Assembly: GCF_009754945.1 (NCBI RefSeq)
Contig: NZ_WPIN01000001.1
Span: 496,001-560,000 of the forward strand
Direction: 5' to 3'
Source: Spirosoma arboris
Lineage (GTDB): Bacteria > Bacteroidota > Bacteroidia > Cytophagales > Spirosomataceae
DNA length: 64,000 nucleotides
Within the stretch, counting starts at the first letter, position 1. Each line of letters opens with the position of its first letter. Below the pieces are notes generated by a model. The model was not told the DNA's origin. It worked only from the letters and a program-made list of their open reading frames with translations, and did no database searches. The translations under genes were made by a program, and so were the position numbers. Shown here piece after piece: positions 53,278-62,360 of this stretch.

Positions 53278-54345
53278 TTATTGCTCGGCTGGTACAGGTA
53301 TTGGCTTATTGGGCACTGGTTTGCCAAAATTAGGCGATCCGTCGGTATTCCAGCTAAATGCTTGGATATGAGGGGCACGTTTGTTGCCACAACCATCATT
53401 GGCCGAGGAATTGGCATGGTAAATCATCCAATCCTGTTTTCCATCTGCCGACCGAAAGAAACCACCATGACCGGGTGCCCAAACACCATTTTCGGGAGCT
53501 TGACTAAATACTGGTTCTTTGCTTTTTGCCCAGTTTTTAGGGTCCAGTAAATCGCCTTTACCCTTATAAGTCAGCAGGCCGAGGCAATAGTCTAACCAGC
53601 AGGCGTTGGCCGAATAGACAATGAATAGATTGCGCCCGTGCCGCAGAAATTCTGGCCCTTCGTTCACGTAAATTTTTGGGACTTCGCCGTTTTTTTGCCA
53701 CTCCTGTGGTACATCGCCGTGCTGTTCCCAGGGTTGGTCGGGCTGCGATATTTTAACGCGGTCGCCGTCAAGAGTCCAGGGGTTTTTGAGCCGGGCAATG
53801 TAGATGTCCTGTCTTCCATTGGTGGGTCCTTCCCAACCTGACCAGGTTGCATATAATTGTCCGTTATAATCCATAACAGACATGTCGATTTCCCAATGGT
53901 TACCCTTGTCGCCAATTTTTCCTTTCATTATCCACTCGCCCTGCATAGGATCGAGCGATGAATTTTCGATTACCCAGACACGGTGCGATAAGTTATTGAG
54001 CGAATCGGCGGAAAAATAGATATACCATTTCCCATTGAACGAATGAATTTCTGGCGCCCATAATTCTCTTGAATAGGGTTTTCCTGCTGGGGGGGTGTAG
54101 ATGATTTTGCTCTCTGCAGTAGCCAGATCGGCCATATTGCGGGTTTTCCAGAGCGTCAGGTTCCTGCCCGTGGTATTCATATAATAATACCAGTCGCCTT
54201 TTTGCAACACCCAGGGATCGGGGCCGGAGTTTTTGATAGGATTTGTAAAGGTTCGCTGAGCTGCTAGTTGGTGGCTCGTGCTTATAAAGAGCGTGAAACC
54301 AAGCAAACCGCCTAAAAGCCAGCTTTTACTGAGGGAGATAAGCAT
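53278..54345 (-). CDS. Exported GH43-family glycoside hydrolase
   Basis: A 355-residue secreted five-bladed propeller enzyme. The start is at 54345 (MLISLSKSWLLGGLLGFTLFISTSHQLAAQ). The three catalytic acids are visible: base Asp43 in NSGPDPWV, the pKa-tuning Asp154 in HWEIDMSVM, and the acid Glu229 in YVNEGPEFL. Other propeller segments are ELWAPEIHSFNGKWYIYFSA and NGVWAPGHGGFF. Family members act on arabinan, xylan or galactan side chains. With the GH5-like gene downstream it forms a small hydrolase unit. Confidence 0.88.
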   Translation of the reverse strand: MLISLSKSWLLGGLLGFTLFISTSHQLAAQRTFTNPIKNSGPDPWVLQKGDWYYYMNTTGRNLTLWKTRNMADLATAESKIIYTPPAGKPYSRELWAPEIHSFNGKWYIYFSADSLNNLSHRVWVIENSSLDPMQGEWIMKGKIGDKGNHWEIDMSVMDYNGQLYATWSGWEGPTNGRQDIYIARLKNPWTLDGDRVKISQPDQPWEQHGDVPQEWQKNGEVPKIYVNEGPEFLRHGRNLFIVYSANACWLDYCLGLLTYKGKGDLLDPKNWAKSKEPVFSQAPENGVWAPGHGGFFRSADGKQDWMIYHANSSANDGCGNKRAPHIQAFSWNTDGSPNFGKPVPNKPIPVPAEQ

Positions 54346-54413
54346 GACACAGAAAAGGGTATTTTCTAAGTAAAGACCCAAATCGATGTTTTTACCCCTG
54401 ATTCCTCTTTAAA

Positions 54414-54905
54414 TCAATCTACTTTCGGTTCTTCGACGGGTTTGGTTTCGCAGTCATCATTTGTGCATTGGCCGTAAAACACCAACGAATGCGACTTTAC
54501 ATGAAACTGGAGGGAGTTGCCCACATTTGTTTCGATCAGATGCAAACGTGGGTCGCAGAATTCTTTTACTCGATGGCAAACTACGCAGACTAGGTGCGCG
54601 TGCTGTTGTCGCCCTAGCGATTTCTCGTAACGACTTTTCGTGTTGTCTTCATCGCCAAATTGATGACGCCTTACCAGGCCGCAGTCAACCAATACCTCTA
54701 ATGTATTGTACACCGTTGCTCGGCTAACCGGATAGGATTTCTGCTGCATGGCCTGATATAAGTCTTCTGCGTCGAAGTGATCATTGCGAGAATACACTTC
54801 TTCTAAAATGGCAAAACGTTCCGATGATCGACGTAATCCTTTCGCCAGCAATGATTCTTCTAGTTTGGCCCTGGCAGTGGCGAGAAGTGAATGAGAGTCC
54901 TGCAT
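54414..54905 (-). CDS. Fur-family metal-dependent repressor
   Basis: A 163-residue Fur/PerR/Zur-type regulator. The winged-helix part includes GLRRSSERFAILEEVYSRNDHFDAEDLYQAM and VSRATVYNTLEVLVDCGLV. The metal/dimer domain has QQHAHLVCVVCHRVKEFCD. A C-terminal cysteine pair (QCTNDDCETK) would form the structural zinc site with the CVVC pair. Which metal or peroxide it senses is not decided. It lies downstream of three small paralogous genes on the same strand. Confidence 0.92.
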   Translation of the reverse strand: MQDSHSLLATARAKLEESLLAKGLRRSSERFAILEEVYSRNDHFDAEDLYQAMQQKSYPVSRATVYNTLEVLVDCGLVRRHQFGDEDNTKSRYEKSLGRQQHAHLVCVVCHRVKEFCDPRLHLIETNVGNSLQFHVKSHSLVFYGQCTNDDCETKPVEEPKVD

Positions 54906-55020
54906 ATCGTATAAATTTTATTAGAAAGGAACCAGTCAATGGCCAGTCCCTTTACTATCCTACTGACCTATGTATGAATTGGGCGACTTTGATTCTCGCT
55001 CCATTTAGTATGCTCGTAAT

Positions 55021-55254
55021 CTAGCCGTCGAACTGTAAATAAGCTTCCTGTATAACCTGGCTCAGTTCATCATATTCCTGAAGCGTTATCTGGAGACTAT
55101 GGCCCCGAAAACCGGTTCGTACGCACGTATCCCGCACATCGAATAACCCAATTTGGTAAAGAACAGACCTCCATTGTTGCCGACAATTAAGCAGCATATC
55201 GACATCCTGCCAACTCAGCCTTAGTAACGTGCCTTTAAACGAAATCTCGATCAT
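55021..55254 (-). CDS. Small paralogue lacking the CxxC motif
   Basis: A 77-residue protein of unknown function. The segment ISFKGTLLRLSWQDVDMLLNC aligns with LTFNNLLLGFKQDEFIALC of the gene at 55698. The C-terminal TGFRGHSLQITLQEYDELSQVIQEA aligns with NTGHPDIQFSLSQLDFDRFRVGLMQA. It therefore belongs to the same family but has lost the N-terminal CxxC. It is the third of a minus-strand row leading to fur. Confidence 0.65.
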   Translation of the reverse strand: MIEISFKGTLLRLSWQDVDMLLNCRQQWRSVLYQIGLFDVRDTCVRTGFRGHSLQITLQEYDELSQVIQEAYLQFDG

Positions 55255-55320
55255 GGAAAGTTGGATTGTTGTGATAACCTGCCTAAAAGAATCCTAGAAA
55301 CAAATCGATTGCTCAATCAG

Positions 55321-55674
55321 CTAGCTGTTTGGCTTGCTATTTTTTTCAGTTGGTGCCCGTAAAATCTGGTCTACTTCCATCATCAGACTAGCCTCGTCCA
55401 TCATTTGAATAAGCTCATCCAGCTCATTAGTCGAGAAGAGCATGTAGTAATTCGGCATGGGCGTTTTTAGTAGCCATTCTTTGTCGTGAGTCGTAAAAAA
55501 AGGACGCATGGCTATTCGGTCGGCCATGACTTGCCGATAACAGGCAAATTCTGATTCAGATAGAATAAACAGCGAATTTTTATAGGCTACATTATAGGAT
55601 TGGCAGCCTTCACAGTATCCGATATAGCCGTTTTCCTGCTGAATTAAATTCTTTAGATGATGCTGATGGTTCAT
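55321..55674 (-). CDS. Small CxxC protein, second of three paralogues
   Basis: A 117-residue protein with YCEGCQSYNVAYKNSLFILSESEFACY near the N-terminus: one CxxC pair followed by a beta-strand-rich region. It ends in an acidic helix (NELDELIQMMDEASLMMEVDQIL). It may belong to a Bacteroidota DUF (possibly DUF6686, from memory and unverified). The CxxC suggests metal binding or dimer bridging. It lies 23 bp after the first paralogue and 66 bp before the third. Confidence 0.65.
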   Translation of the reverse strand: MNHQHHLKNLIQQENGYIGYCEGCQSYNVAYKNSLFILSESEFACYRQVMADRIAMRPFFTTHDKEWLLKTPMPNYYMLFSTNELDELIQMMDEASLMMEVDQILRAPTEKNSKPNS

Positions 55675-55697
55675 GCGTAATCGTATTGAGTAATTGC

Positions 55698-56039
55698 TTA
55701 ATTGGATTGAATTTTCAGCAGTTGATGGAGATTCATGCGCCGTAATGCCTGCATCAAACCAACCCGAAAACGATCAAAATCCAGTTGAGACAAACTAAAT
55801 TGAATATCAGGATGACCCGTGTTGACAATCAGATAAGGTTGGCCATTAGACATTAGTGAACTAGACTGCTCAAAATTCACTTGTTCGATAGTTTTACATA
55901 ATGCTATAAACTCATCCTGTTTGAAGCCCAACAACAGATTATTGAAGGTTAGGCCAACTCGTTGACAATGTTGGCACTGCGCTATGCAAAAATCAGCCTG
56001 ATCGATTAAGAGAATTGGTTTGCAGGAGGGAGTCGTCAT
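55698..56039 (-). CDS. Small CxxC protein, first of three paralogues
   Basis: A 113-residue protein containing AQCQHCQRVGLTFNNLLLGFKQDEF and a C-terminal helix (FDRFRVGLMQALRRMNLHQLL). It shares the CxxC-strand-strand-helix plan with the next gene. No catalytic motif is seen. As the first gene of the row ending in fur, it may take part in metal homeostasis, which is inference from position and cysteines. Confidence 0.65.
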   Translation of the reverse strand: MTTPSCKPILLIDQADFCIAQCQHCQRVGLTFNNLLLGFKQDEFIALCKTIEQVNFEQSSSLMSNGQPYLIVNTGHPDIQFSLSQLDFDRFRVGLMQALRRMNLHQLLKIQSN

Positions 56040-56443
56040 AATTAGGAATCAGATTATTGTTACCAGTGCTGATTAGTGCCTGTGGCCGGCAATGATTAAA
56101 TAGCTCGTCTCAGCGCAATTCATATTGCCGACACACAGGGCTTAATATTAGTCAATGTGTTTTGGGAGTTCTTTGTTGATAATAAGCTATATGATTATTT
56201 ATTTAGACTAAATTTAAACAAACATAATTTAGTAATCGTATTGACGCAAGGATTTAAGAGAGAAGTTTCCTGAAAATTTTTAAAGTAAAGGCTAACTGAC
56301 CGAATATCAGTCGTTTGAATAAATGGTAAAGGGAGATGAATAGCTGACCTGAGCAGTTGTTGAATTACTGGATATGCTATACCCATGGGTATAAACACAC
56401 CTAACACAGTCAAATTCTAGACCAAATAGTACTGTTTGCTCTG
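56040..56443. other. Spacer with imperfect inverted repeat
   Basis: A 404-bp spacer between the tamB 3' end and the first CxxC gene. GATTAGTGCCTGTGGCCGGCAAT (from 56071) pairs imperfectly with ATTGCCGACACACAGGGCTTAA...ATTAGTC (to about 56152). Its loop holds GCAATTCAT, also present in the 62301 loop. A 72-codon minus frame at 56195-56413 has no protein-like features. Confidence 0.5.
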
Positions 56444-59400
56444 TTAGAGCGAATTCCGGGTAGCGTTCAGAAGGGTGCTGCTAGGCGTAGTAGGAGTTGG
56501 GTCTTCAGTTGAAGCTGGAGGAATCAGGCCTGGTGTGGGGCGTTTGCTACCAAAGATGCGATTGAACGAACGGGTATACAATAAACTCACTCCTCCACCG
56601 GTAGTGATGGTGCTGCTGGTCAGATTGTACTGACTTAAAATACTCTGCTGATTGCGATTGTAAACTTTGGCTCGTAAGTGGCCATCGGGCGTAATGAAGT
56701 ATTCAAGAGTCCATTCGCCAAGTAAACTGGCTGCATTGTACTGGCTTTGCCCATATGTGAAACCACCGTCGCGACTAATACGCAGACGGTCGTTCAGCAG
56801 CCGATACGAAAATCGAAGTTGCAGATTATTGAGCAGATTTTCGTTTTGCGTACCGCTGGTAAAGCCGCCAAATGAAACCCCCACGTCCAGATTTTCATTG
56901 AGATTGGAAGCCAGACGGCTAATTTGATTGGAAATGAGCTCACTTACACTATTGGCGACCCCTGTGTTTACCTGACCCTGATCAAACAGACTAGTGCCTT
57001 CAGACAACAACTGATTGAATAGCAGCACGCTACTCACCTGTCGGGTTAATTCCTGATCGTTGCTTTGAAGCCGCGATTCGAAAGCAGTTACTGCTTGCCG
57101 ATAGGTAGAGGAGGAGGGGTATTCTTTGATATCCAGATCATAACTAATGGCTGGGCTCCCTAATTCGCCAGTTAATTTTATGACTAGGTCAACAGGGTAT
57201 CGGCGTGCCTGGTCTGCTGTGCTTGTGGTTGTTTGCGTGGGGAGCAGCGGAGCCAGAGAGGTATATTGAGTATAAGCTGCTGTTACGTCCAGAAGCGCAC
57301 CGTAAGGATCACCTGTCCAGGTGATACGACTATTGGGCCGAATCTGAAAGCGTTTGTTGATGATGTTCTGGAAAGTAAAGGTGTAATCTCCCTTCTGAAT
57401 TTCATAGTTACCAGTCATTGTGAAGTCGCCTTTGGTATCCACCTTCATGGCTATTCGTCCTTGACCATACGCTTTGATAATATCACCTGTTTGCCGATCT
57501 AACTGAATTTCGCAATAAGCATCGGGCGTAATGTCGAAGTTGAAATCCATCTGAATTCGCGATAAATCAATTTCGCTCTCAGATGAGTTTTCTGAATGGG
57601 CAGCTGTTTGGCTAACTGGCTTTCCGGTAGTTAGATTGACAAACCGGATCTGATCATCAGCCGCCACTGTCGTTGCTCCATCGAGAGGAATATAGATCCG
57701 AGTGCCTTTGTTACTAGCTACGTTGGCTCGAATTGTTAGATTATTAGTGGGGCCGTAGAGCTCTGCTTTCCCCGTCACAACGGCTTGCCCATAGAACGCA
57801 TCATTGTCTTTGGCAACCGTATTCATGATTTTGAAATTCTTGAAATCGGCGTCGAAACCCAATGTGAAATACCGGAATCCATCATGATAAACACCTCCGC
57901 GCAATAGTGCCGTATTTCCCTGCGGATCGTGCAACGTCAGTTGACGGGTAACGATTTCATTTTCGCCAAAATAAATTTTATCGTCAAAGGCGAAATCGGC
58001 CTTTAGATAATCGAATCGACCCCGGCCACCTTGTATCGCCACCTCGCCTTTCAGCACAGGAGCGGCTGGTTTCCCCGTAACATCGACAACCCCTTTGGCA
58101 ATACCGCCAAGATTAGAGAAAAGACCTGTCGTGAAAGGCTCCAGGAGACTCAAATCCGCGTTATTGACATACGCCTTCACGGCAAGTGGATTGGTCTTTA
58201 GCTGAGGTGTATACGTGCCTAGTAGAGTAACTACATCGGCACCATTTCGATTTACGCTGGCATTGACGTTAAGCCGCTGGGTTTGCTGGTCCCACTCACC
58301 TTGTCCACGTACATCGCCAATCAAGGAGTTTTGGTACGACAAGGCCCTGACTGACATACCACTTTCAATAATCGGCGTATTATAGATGTTGCGTACCGCC
58401 AGCGAACCATTGAGTGTGCCGCCTAAGGTTGTATTCAATACAGAATTCAGCGAAGCCAGCAGAAAGTTCTGGGCTTCTATATCGAGATGCTCAATGGAAT
58501 CAGGTGAGATTTTGCCCGATGCCTGAATCAATTGATTTTCATTCAGTAAGGATAGGTTTCGAATCGTATATTCATTCCCTACTTTCCGGATCAGACTTTC
58601 GGGGTTTAATATCCAGTCGCCATCCAGAACGCGTACTTTCGATTGGCGGAACGTCAGGTCGATAGCATCGCCCTTAAATCGGAGTTCACCGTTTAAATCA
58701 GCCCGGTTGATGTAGCGCCCGCTGCTATCTGCCTGCTCAATATCGCTCGTAAAATCAATGTGATCGACATCCCAGGAAGCCTCAATCTGAAGGTTACGCG
58801 TTGGCAGGAGTGAAGAGAAGAACTGCCGTTTCGATGAAATAACTGCTGACGCCAGTACTTCTTCGCCGTACGTAAACTTGGATGTGGTTAAGTCGAGGTC
58901 ACTTGGCCCAAAGCTAATTTTTCCAATGCGCAATGAATCTGTTTTGACGGTTCCGGTTAGAAATGATGTATTGTCTTCCGTAAACCTACCTTCGATACGG
59001 GTTGATGGCGCTATAAAATCTGATGACCCTAAAAAGGCTAGTAAAGGCGTGCTGTTTTTTGTGATAATCTGATAGTCAACGCCATATCGTAATGGCTGAG
59101 TCACAAATCGTCGGCCAGCAGTACGGGTCGCCAGTTTTCGCTTCTGCTCATAATAAGCCTTCATGCCAGCTGCATCACCTTTGAAATGGAGCAGGTATTC
59201 ATTGGCCAATCGGGTCAGATCATCAATGGTGCGCTGAGGTTGGAAATTTCCCTGCAGACGACTCGTCAGAAAGTCAGAGTCAAGATCGAAATACCGTTGA
59301 GTTCCGGCAGAATCAGGTGATCCACCTGCCCGGCTCTCAATAGATGATAAGAGGGTAAGTTGATCAATGGCCAAATTCCGACCATCCAAACCGAGGGTAG

Positions 59401-61129
59401 CTTTATTGAAAATCGCCTTCCCGACAATATCATCCAGTTTACTGCCTTCTAACTGAACGTCCAGTGCTGTTTTTACAACTAGTGAGTCGTGGATGAAGCC
59501 TAACGCCCGAAGATCGGCATGTTGAACGTTACCGCGAAGATCATAGTGATTTTTGGGGCCGCTTAGTTTAAACTCACCATTGAGATCAAAGGCCAGATTT
59601 GGATCGCTGATGTTCAGTTGACCCTGGAAAAGAGCTTTTTGTAAGTTGCCGCGTGCCGCTACATGTTGGTAGGGGTATCCTTGCCAGCCAAAACGCTCAA
59701 ACTTCCCATCAAAATCAATAACAGCCTGTTTGAGATCAGTTCCTTTTCCGGCAATTCGACCTTCGCCATCGAGTTTTCCGAACTCGTCGGGATCGTTAAT
59801 CAGCTGACCAAGGTCAAGATTATCGGCTTTTAAATTGGCTGTATAGGTTGTCTGATCGGTTTTGTCGGCCAGCTTTAGTGCCAAATCGCCCGTTACGTTG
59901 CCGATGCTTGTTCGGAACGTACCTTTCGTTTTAAAATCATCGAAAGCCCCGACAAAAGTCGCGTCGAAAGACGCTGTACCCAGTTTCTGAATGGTCTTGT
60001 TGAAGGAGGAATCTGGATAATATTGCCGGATATCGGCCATGTTGACAACGGAGGGCGTAAAGGCAAAATTGACCGTCGTTTTATCCATATCGGGCAATCC
60101 TTTCCAGGCAATATCGCCGGCTAACCGACTACGCCCATTGGCCCCAAAGCGGAGGTCAGTGTTACGAAGCCGGAAATCATTAACTGTCCCGGTGAAGTTG
60201 GTGGTCAGTACCCAGGTCTCGTTCAGGCCGCGCAGATAATCCGAGAAATAGCCTAAATCGGCTGACTGAACCTTGCTGTCGCGGAACCGGGCCTGCATGA
60301 GTACGCGGCTGTTAAAATCGCCAAATGCAGACGGTTTGTCGTAATGAAAGACTAGTTCATTCCGAATAATGGAATTCCCAATATGGGCATACAAACGCCC
60401 TAACTCCATTTTGGTATTGCAATACAGAAAGCGTGTATCTAATTGTCGAATTTTTATTCGTGAGTCGCGATCAACACCCGATAATCCTTTGGCATCGAAC
60501 GCGATCGTATCGCCAAGCACTAAAAAATTGCTGACTTCGGCGGTTAAATGCTGGAGCGTAAAATGATTATGGTCGAAACTTTTTTTGTCGTGCATAAACG
60601 GCTCGCGTGGATCTTCGAGCGTATAAGCACCATCAACTAAATGAATGTGGCCGACGGTGAACGGAACATTCTGATTCGGCACACTAGGCTTGGTTGGATC
60701 GGAGGTTAATTGTTCAATCCGGGCAATAAAATCGTCGAGGTTTGTGTCGCCATTCTTCGGATTTTTAATCATCTGAACGTCAGGTCGATACAGTACAATT
60801 TCGTCTATATGGATGTTATGAGCCGACGAATCGAGGAGATGCTGGAGATGATAATCCGCATCGAGTCGCCCTACTCGAATCATGGGTCGTCCCTGATAAT
60901 CCTTGATTGTAAGTTTCTCAAGGGTTATTGAATCGAACCATTTGATGGAAACGCCCTCGATATCAACAGGAAACAAAAGTTTGGAAGAGAGCCATTCAGC
61001 ACCTTTTTGTGCTAAACGCGTTTGGACCGCCGGAATTTGCAGACTCAGCAAAATCCCCAATGCCAATACCAATACCGTCAGAATGAGGTAAAGTAGTGTT
61101 TTAAGGAATATGGCGAAAAACTGACGCAT
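56444..61129 (-). CDS. tamB: Translocation and assembly module protein TamB
   Basis: A very large (1561-residue) inner-membrane-anchored periplasmic bridge protein thought to move lipids to, and aid assembly of, the outer membrane. An N-terminal membrane segment (LKTLLYLILTVLVLALGILLSLQIPAV) is followed by AsmA/TamB-type repeats (ISIKWFDSITLEKLTIKDYQGRPMIRV-like) over the whole length. The C-terminal DUF490 domain has SPAISYDLDIKEYPSSSTYRQAVTAFESRLQ and the barrel-like RLSFGYR-type strands. It is longer than E. coli TamB (1259). It is divergent from tsaD; no TamA gene is adjacent. Confidence 0.93.
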   Translation of the reverse strand: MRQFFAIFLKTLLYLILTVLVLALGILLSLQIPAVQTRLAQKGAEWLSSKLLFPVDIEGVSIKWFDSITLEKLTIKDYQGRPMIRVGRLDADYHLQHLLDSSAHNIHIDEIVLYRPDVQMIKNPKNGDTNLDDFIARIEQLTSDPTKPSVPNQNVPFTVGHIHLVDGAYTLEDPREPFMHDKKSFDHNHFTLQHLTAEVSNFLVLGDTIAFDAKGLSGVDRDSRIKIRQLDTRFLYCNTKMELGRLYAHIGNSIIRNELVFHYDKPSAFGDFNSRVLMQARFRDSKVQSADLGYFSDYLRGLNETWVLTTNFTGTVNDFRLRNTDLRFGANGRSRLAGDIAWKGLPDMDKTTVNFAFTPSVVNMADIRQYYPDSSFNKTIQKLGTASFDATFVGAFDDFKTKGTFRTSIGNVTGDLALKLADKTDQTTYTANLKADNLDLGQLINDPDEFGKLDGEGRIAGKGTDLKQAVIDFDGKFERFGWQGYPYQHVAARGNLQKALFQGQLNISDPNLAFDLNGEFKLSGPKNHYDLRGNVQHADLRALGFIHDSLVVKTALDVQLEGSKLDDIVGKAIFNKATLGLDGRNLAIDQLTLLSSIESRAGGSPDSAGTQRYFDLDSDFLTSRLQGNFQPQRTIDDLTRLANEYLLHFKGDAAGMKAYYEQKRKLATRTAGRRFVTQPLRYGVDYQIITKNSTPLLAFLGSSDFIAPSTRIEGRFTEDNTSFLTGTVKTDSLRIGKISFGPSDLDLTTSKFTYGEEVLASAVISSKRQFFSSLLPTRNLQIEASWDVDHIDFTSDIEQADSSGRYINRADLNGELRFKGDAIDLTFRQSKVRVLDGDWILNPESLIRKVGNEYTIRNLSLLNENQLIQASGKISPDSIEHLDIEAQNFLLASLNSVLNTTLGGTLNGSLAVRNIYNTPIIESGMSVRALSYQNSLIGDVRGQGEWDQQTQRLNVNASVNRNGADVVTLLGTYTPQLKTNPLAVKAYVNNADLSLLEPFTTGLFSNLGGIAKGVVDVTGKPAAPVLKGEVAIQGGRGRFDYLKADFAFDDKIYFGENEIVTRQLTLHDPQGNTALLRGGVYHDGFRYFTLGFDADFKNFKIMNTVAKDNDAFYGQAVVTGKAELYGPTNNLTIRANVASNKGTRIYIPLDGATTVAADDQIRFVNLTTGKPVSQTAAHSENSSESEIDLSRIQMDFNFDITPDAYCEIQLDRQTGDIIKAYGQGRIAMKVDTKGDFTMTGNYEIQKGDYTFTFQNIINKRFQIRPNSRITWTGDPYGALLDVTAAYTQYTSLAPLLPTQTTTSTADQARRYPVDLVIKLTGELGSPAISYDLDIKEYPSSSTYRQAVTAFESRLQSNDQELTRQVSSVLLFNQLLSEGTSLFDQGQVNTGVANSVSELISNQISRLASNLNENLDVGVSFGGFTSGTQNENLLNNLQLRFSYRLLNDRLRISRDGGFTYGQSQYNAASLLGEWTLEYFITPDGHLRAKVYNRNQQSILSQYNLTSSTITTGGGVSLLYTRSFNRIFGSKRPTPGLIPPASTEDPTPTTPSSTLLNATRNSL

Positions 61130-61249
61130 CCAGTGCGGAAATGCCTAATGTACAATGAATAACAAAATGGAATGTAGTTTAGACTACTAACTGAGGGAAC
61201 GGTTTAGTCGCAACTTCCATTGTCTATTCTGGGAGAAATCATTATCCAT

Positions 61250-61257
61250 TAGTTTTG
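61250..61257 (+). promoter_or_regulatory. -7 element directly before tsaD
   Basis: TAGTTTTG matches TAnnTTTG and is separated from the GTG start by only four bases. Transcription would begin at or within one or two bases of the start codon. No convincing TTG is found at the -33 distance. Confidence 0.4.
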
Positions 61258-61261
61258 TAAA

Positions 61262-62260
61262 GTGAATATTTTAGCCATTGAATCTTCCTGCGACGAAACC
61301 TCGGCGGCTGTTTTAGTCGACGGGCATATTTTGTCGAACGTAATTGCCACCCAGTTAATTCACGAACAATATGGAGGAGTTGTTCCCGAATTGGCCTCAA
61401 GAGCGCATCAACAGCATATTTTGCCTGTCGTTGAACGGGCATTAACCGATGCAAATTTACCAAAAAATGCGTTATCAGCCGTTGCTTTTACCCGTGGACC
61501 TGGATTGCTTGGGTCGCTGCTGGTAGGGGCTTCGTTTGCAAAAGCGCTGGCATTAGGTCTCAACATTCCACTCATCGAAGTGAACCATATGCAGGCGCAT
61601 GTGCTGGCTCACTTCATCGAAAACCCAAAGCCTGCGTTCCCGTTTCTATGTCTGACCGTCAGCGGAGGGCATACACAGATTGTACGTGTGGATGGACCGC
61701 TCAATATGGCGGTTATTGGTCAAACAATGGATGATGCTGTAGGGGAGGCCTTCGATAAATCGGCGAAATTGCTAGGTTTACCGTATCCGGGTGGTCCACT
61801 AATTGATAAGTATGCAAAGGAGGGTAATCCGCTGGCTTTTCGATTCCCGATGAGCGAAATGCCGAACCTGGACTTTTCGTTCAGTGGCATTAAAACGGCG
61901 ATTATGTATTTCCTGCGGGATAACACAAAAAATAATCCTGCTTTTATTGCCGAGAATCTGGCAGATATTTGTGCCAGCATTCAGCATACATTGATTCAAA
62001 TGTTGCTGACGAAACTAAAGCGGGCAGCACGCGAAACGGGTATTCGTGAGATTGCTATTGCGGGGGGGGTATCGGCCAACAGTGGCTTGCGGACTGCATT
62101 GGCCCAGCTTGGCGAAGCGCAGGGCTGGAACGTGTATATTCCGCGATTTGAATACTGTACCGATAATGCCGCCATGATTGCCATGGCAGCCCAGTTTAAA
62201 TACGAACAGGCTGAGTTTACGGCGCAAACCGTTAGTCCAATGCCGAGAATGAGTTTTTAA
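61262..62260 (+). CDS. tsaD: tRNA N6-adenosine threonylcarbamoyltransferase
   Basis: Transfers the threonylcarbamoyl group to A37 of ANN-decoding tRNAs (t6A), an essential cytoplasmic step. The GTG start gives MNILAIESSCDETSAAVL, the canonical N-terminus. The metal-binding HMQAHVLAHF (HxxxH), the FLCLTVSGGHTQIV strand, DDAVGEAFDKSAKLLGLPYPGG and the C-terminal ASH-like AIAGGVSANSGLR and YCTDNAAMIA follow. Length 332 residues is normal. It is divergent from tamB and followed by a long palindrome. Confidence 0.96.
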   Translation: MNILAIESSCDETSAAVLVDGHILSNVIATQLIHEQYGGVVPELASRAHQQHILPVVERALTDANLPKNALSAVAFTRGPGLLGSLLVGASFAKALALGLNIPLIEVNHMQAHVLAHFIENPKPAFPFLCLTVSGGHTQIVRVDGPLNMAVIGQTMDDAVGEAFDKSAKLLGLPYPGGPLIDKYAKEGNPLAFRFPMSEMPNLDFSFSGIKTAIMYFLRDNTKNNPAFIAENLADICASIQHTLIQMLLTKLKRAARETGIREIAIAGGVSANSGLRTALAQLGEAQGWNVYIPRFEYCTDNAAMIAMAAQFKYEQAEFTAQTVSPMPRMSF

Positions 62261-62269
62261 AATAAAATA

Positions 62270-62351
62270 GTTAGTAAGTTGTAAGTTGGTAAGTGGCTGA
62301 CGCGAAAGCAATTCATGTACTCAGCCACTTACCAACTTACAACCTACTAAC
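62270..62351. repeat. 31-bp inverted repeat with CGCGAAAGCAAT loop
   Basis: GTTAGTAAGTTGTAAG... (62270-62300) and the reverse complement at 62321-62351 match over 31 bp with one mismatch. The loop (62301-62320) starts CGCGAAAGCAAT and is nearly the same as the loop of the palindrome at 23921. It fills the spacer between tsaD and the MOSC gene. Confidence 0.92.
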
Positions 62352-62360
62352 TTGACTGCT

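Noticed and set aside
54930..54955. Hairpin after the third CxxC gene
   Set aside because: Pairing of the CCAGTC words is as direct repeats, not a stem; no T-run follows on the minus strand.
56195..56413. 72-codon minus-strand frame before the tamB 3' end
   Set aside because: No recognisable motif; it lies in A/T-rich spacer.
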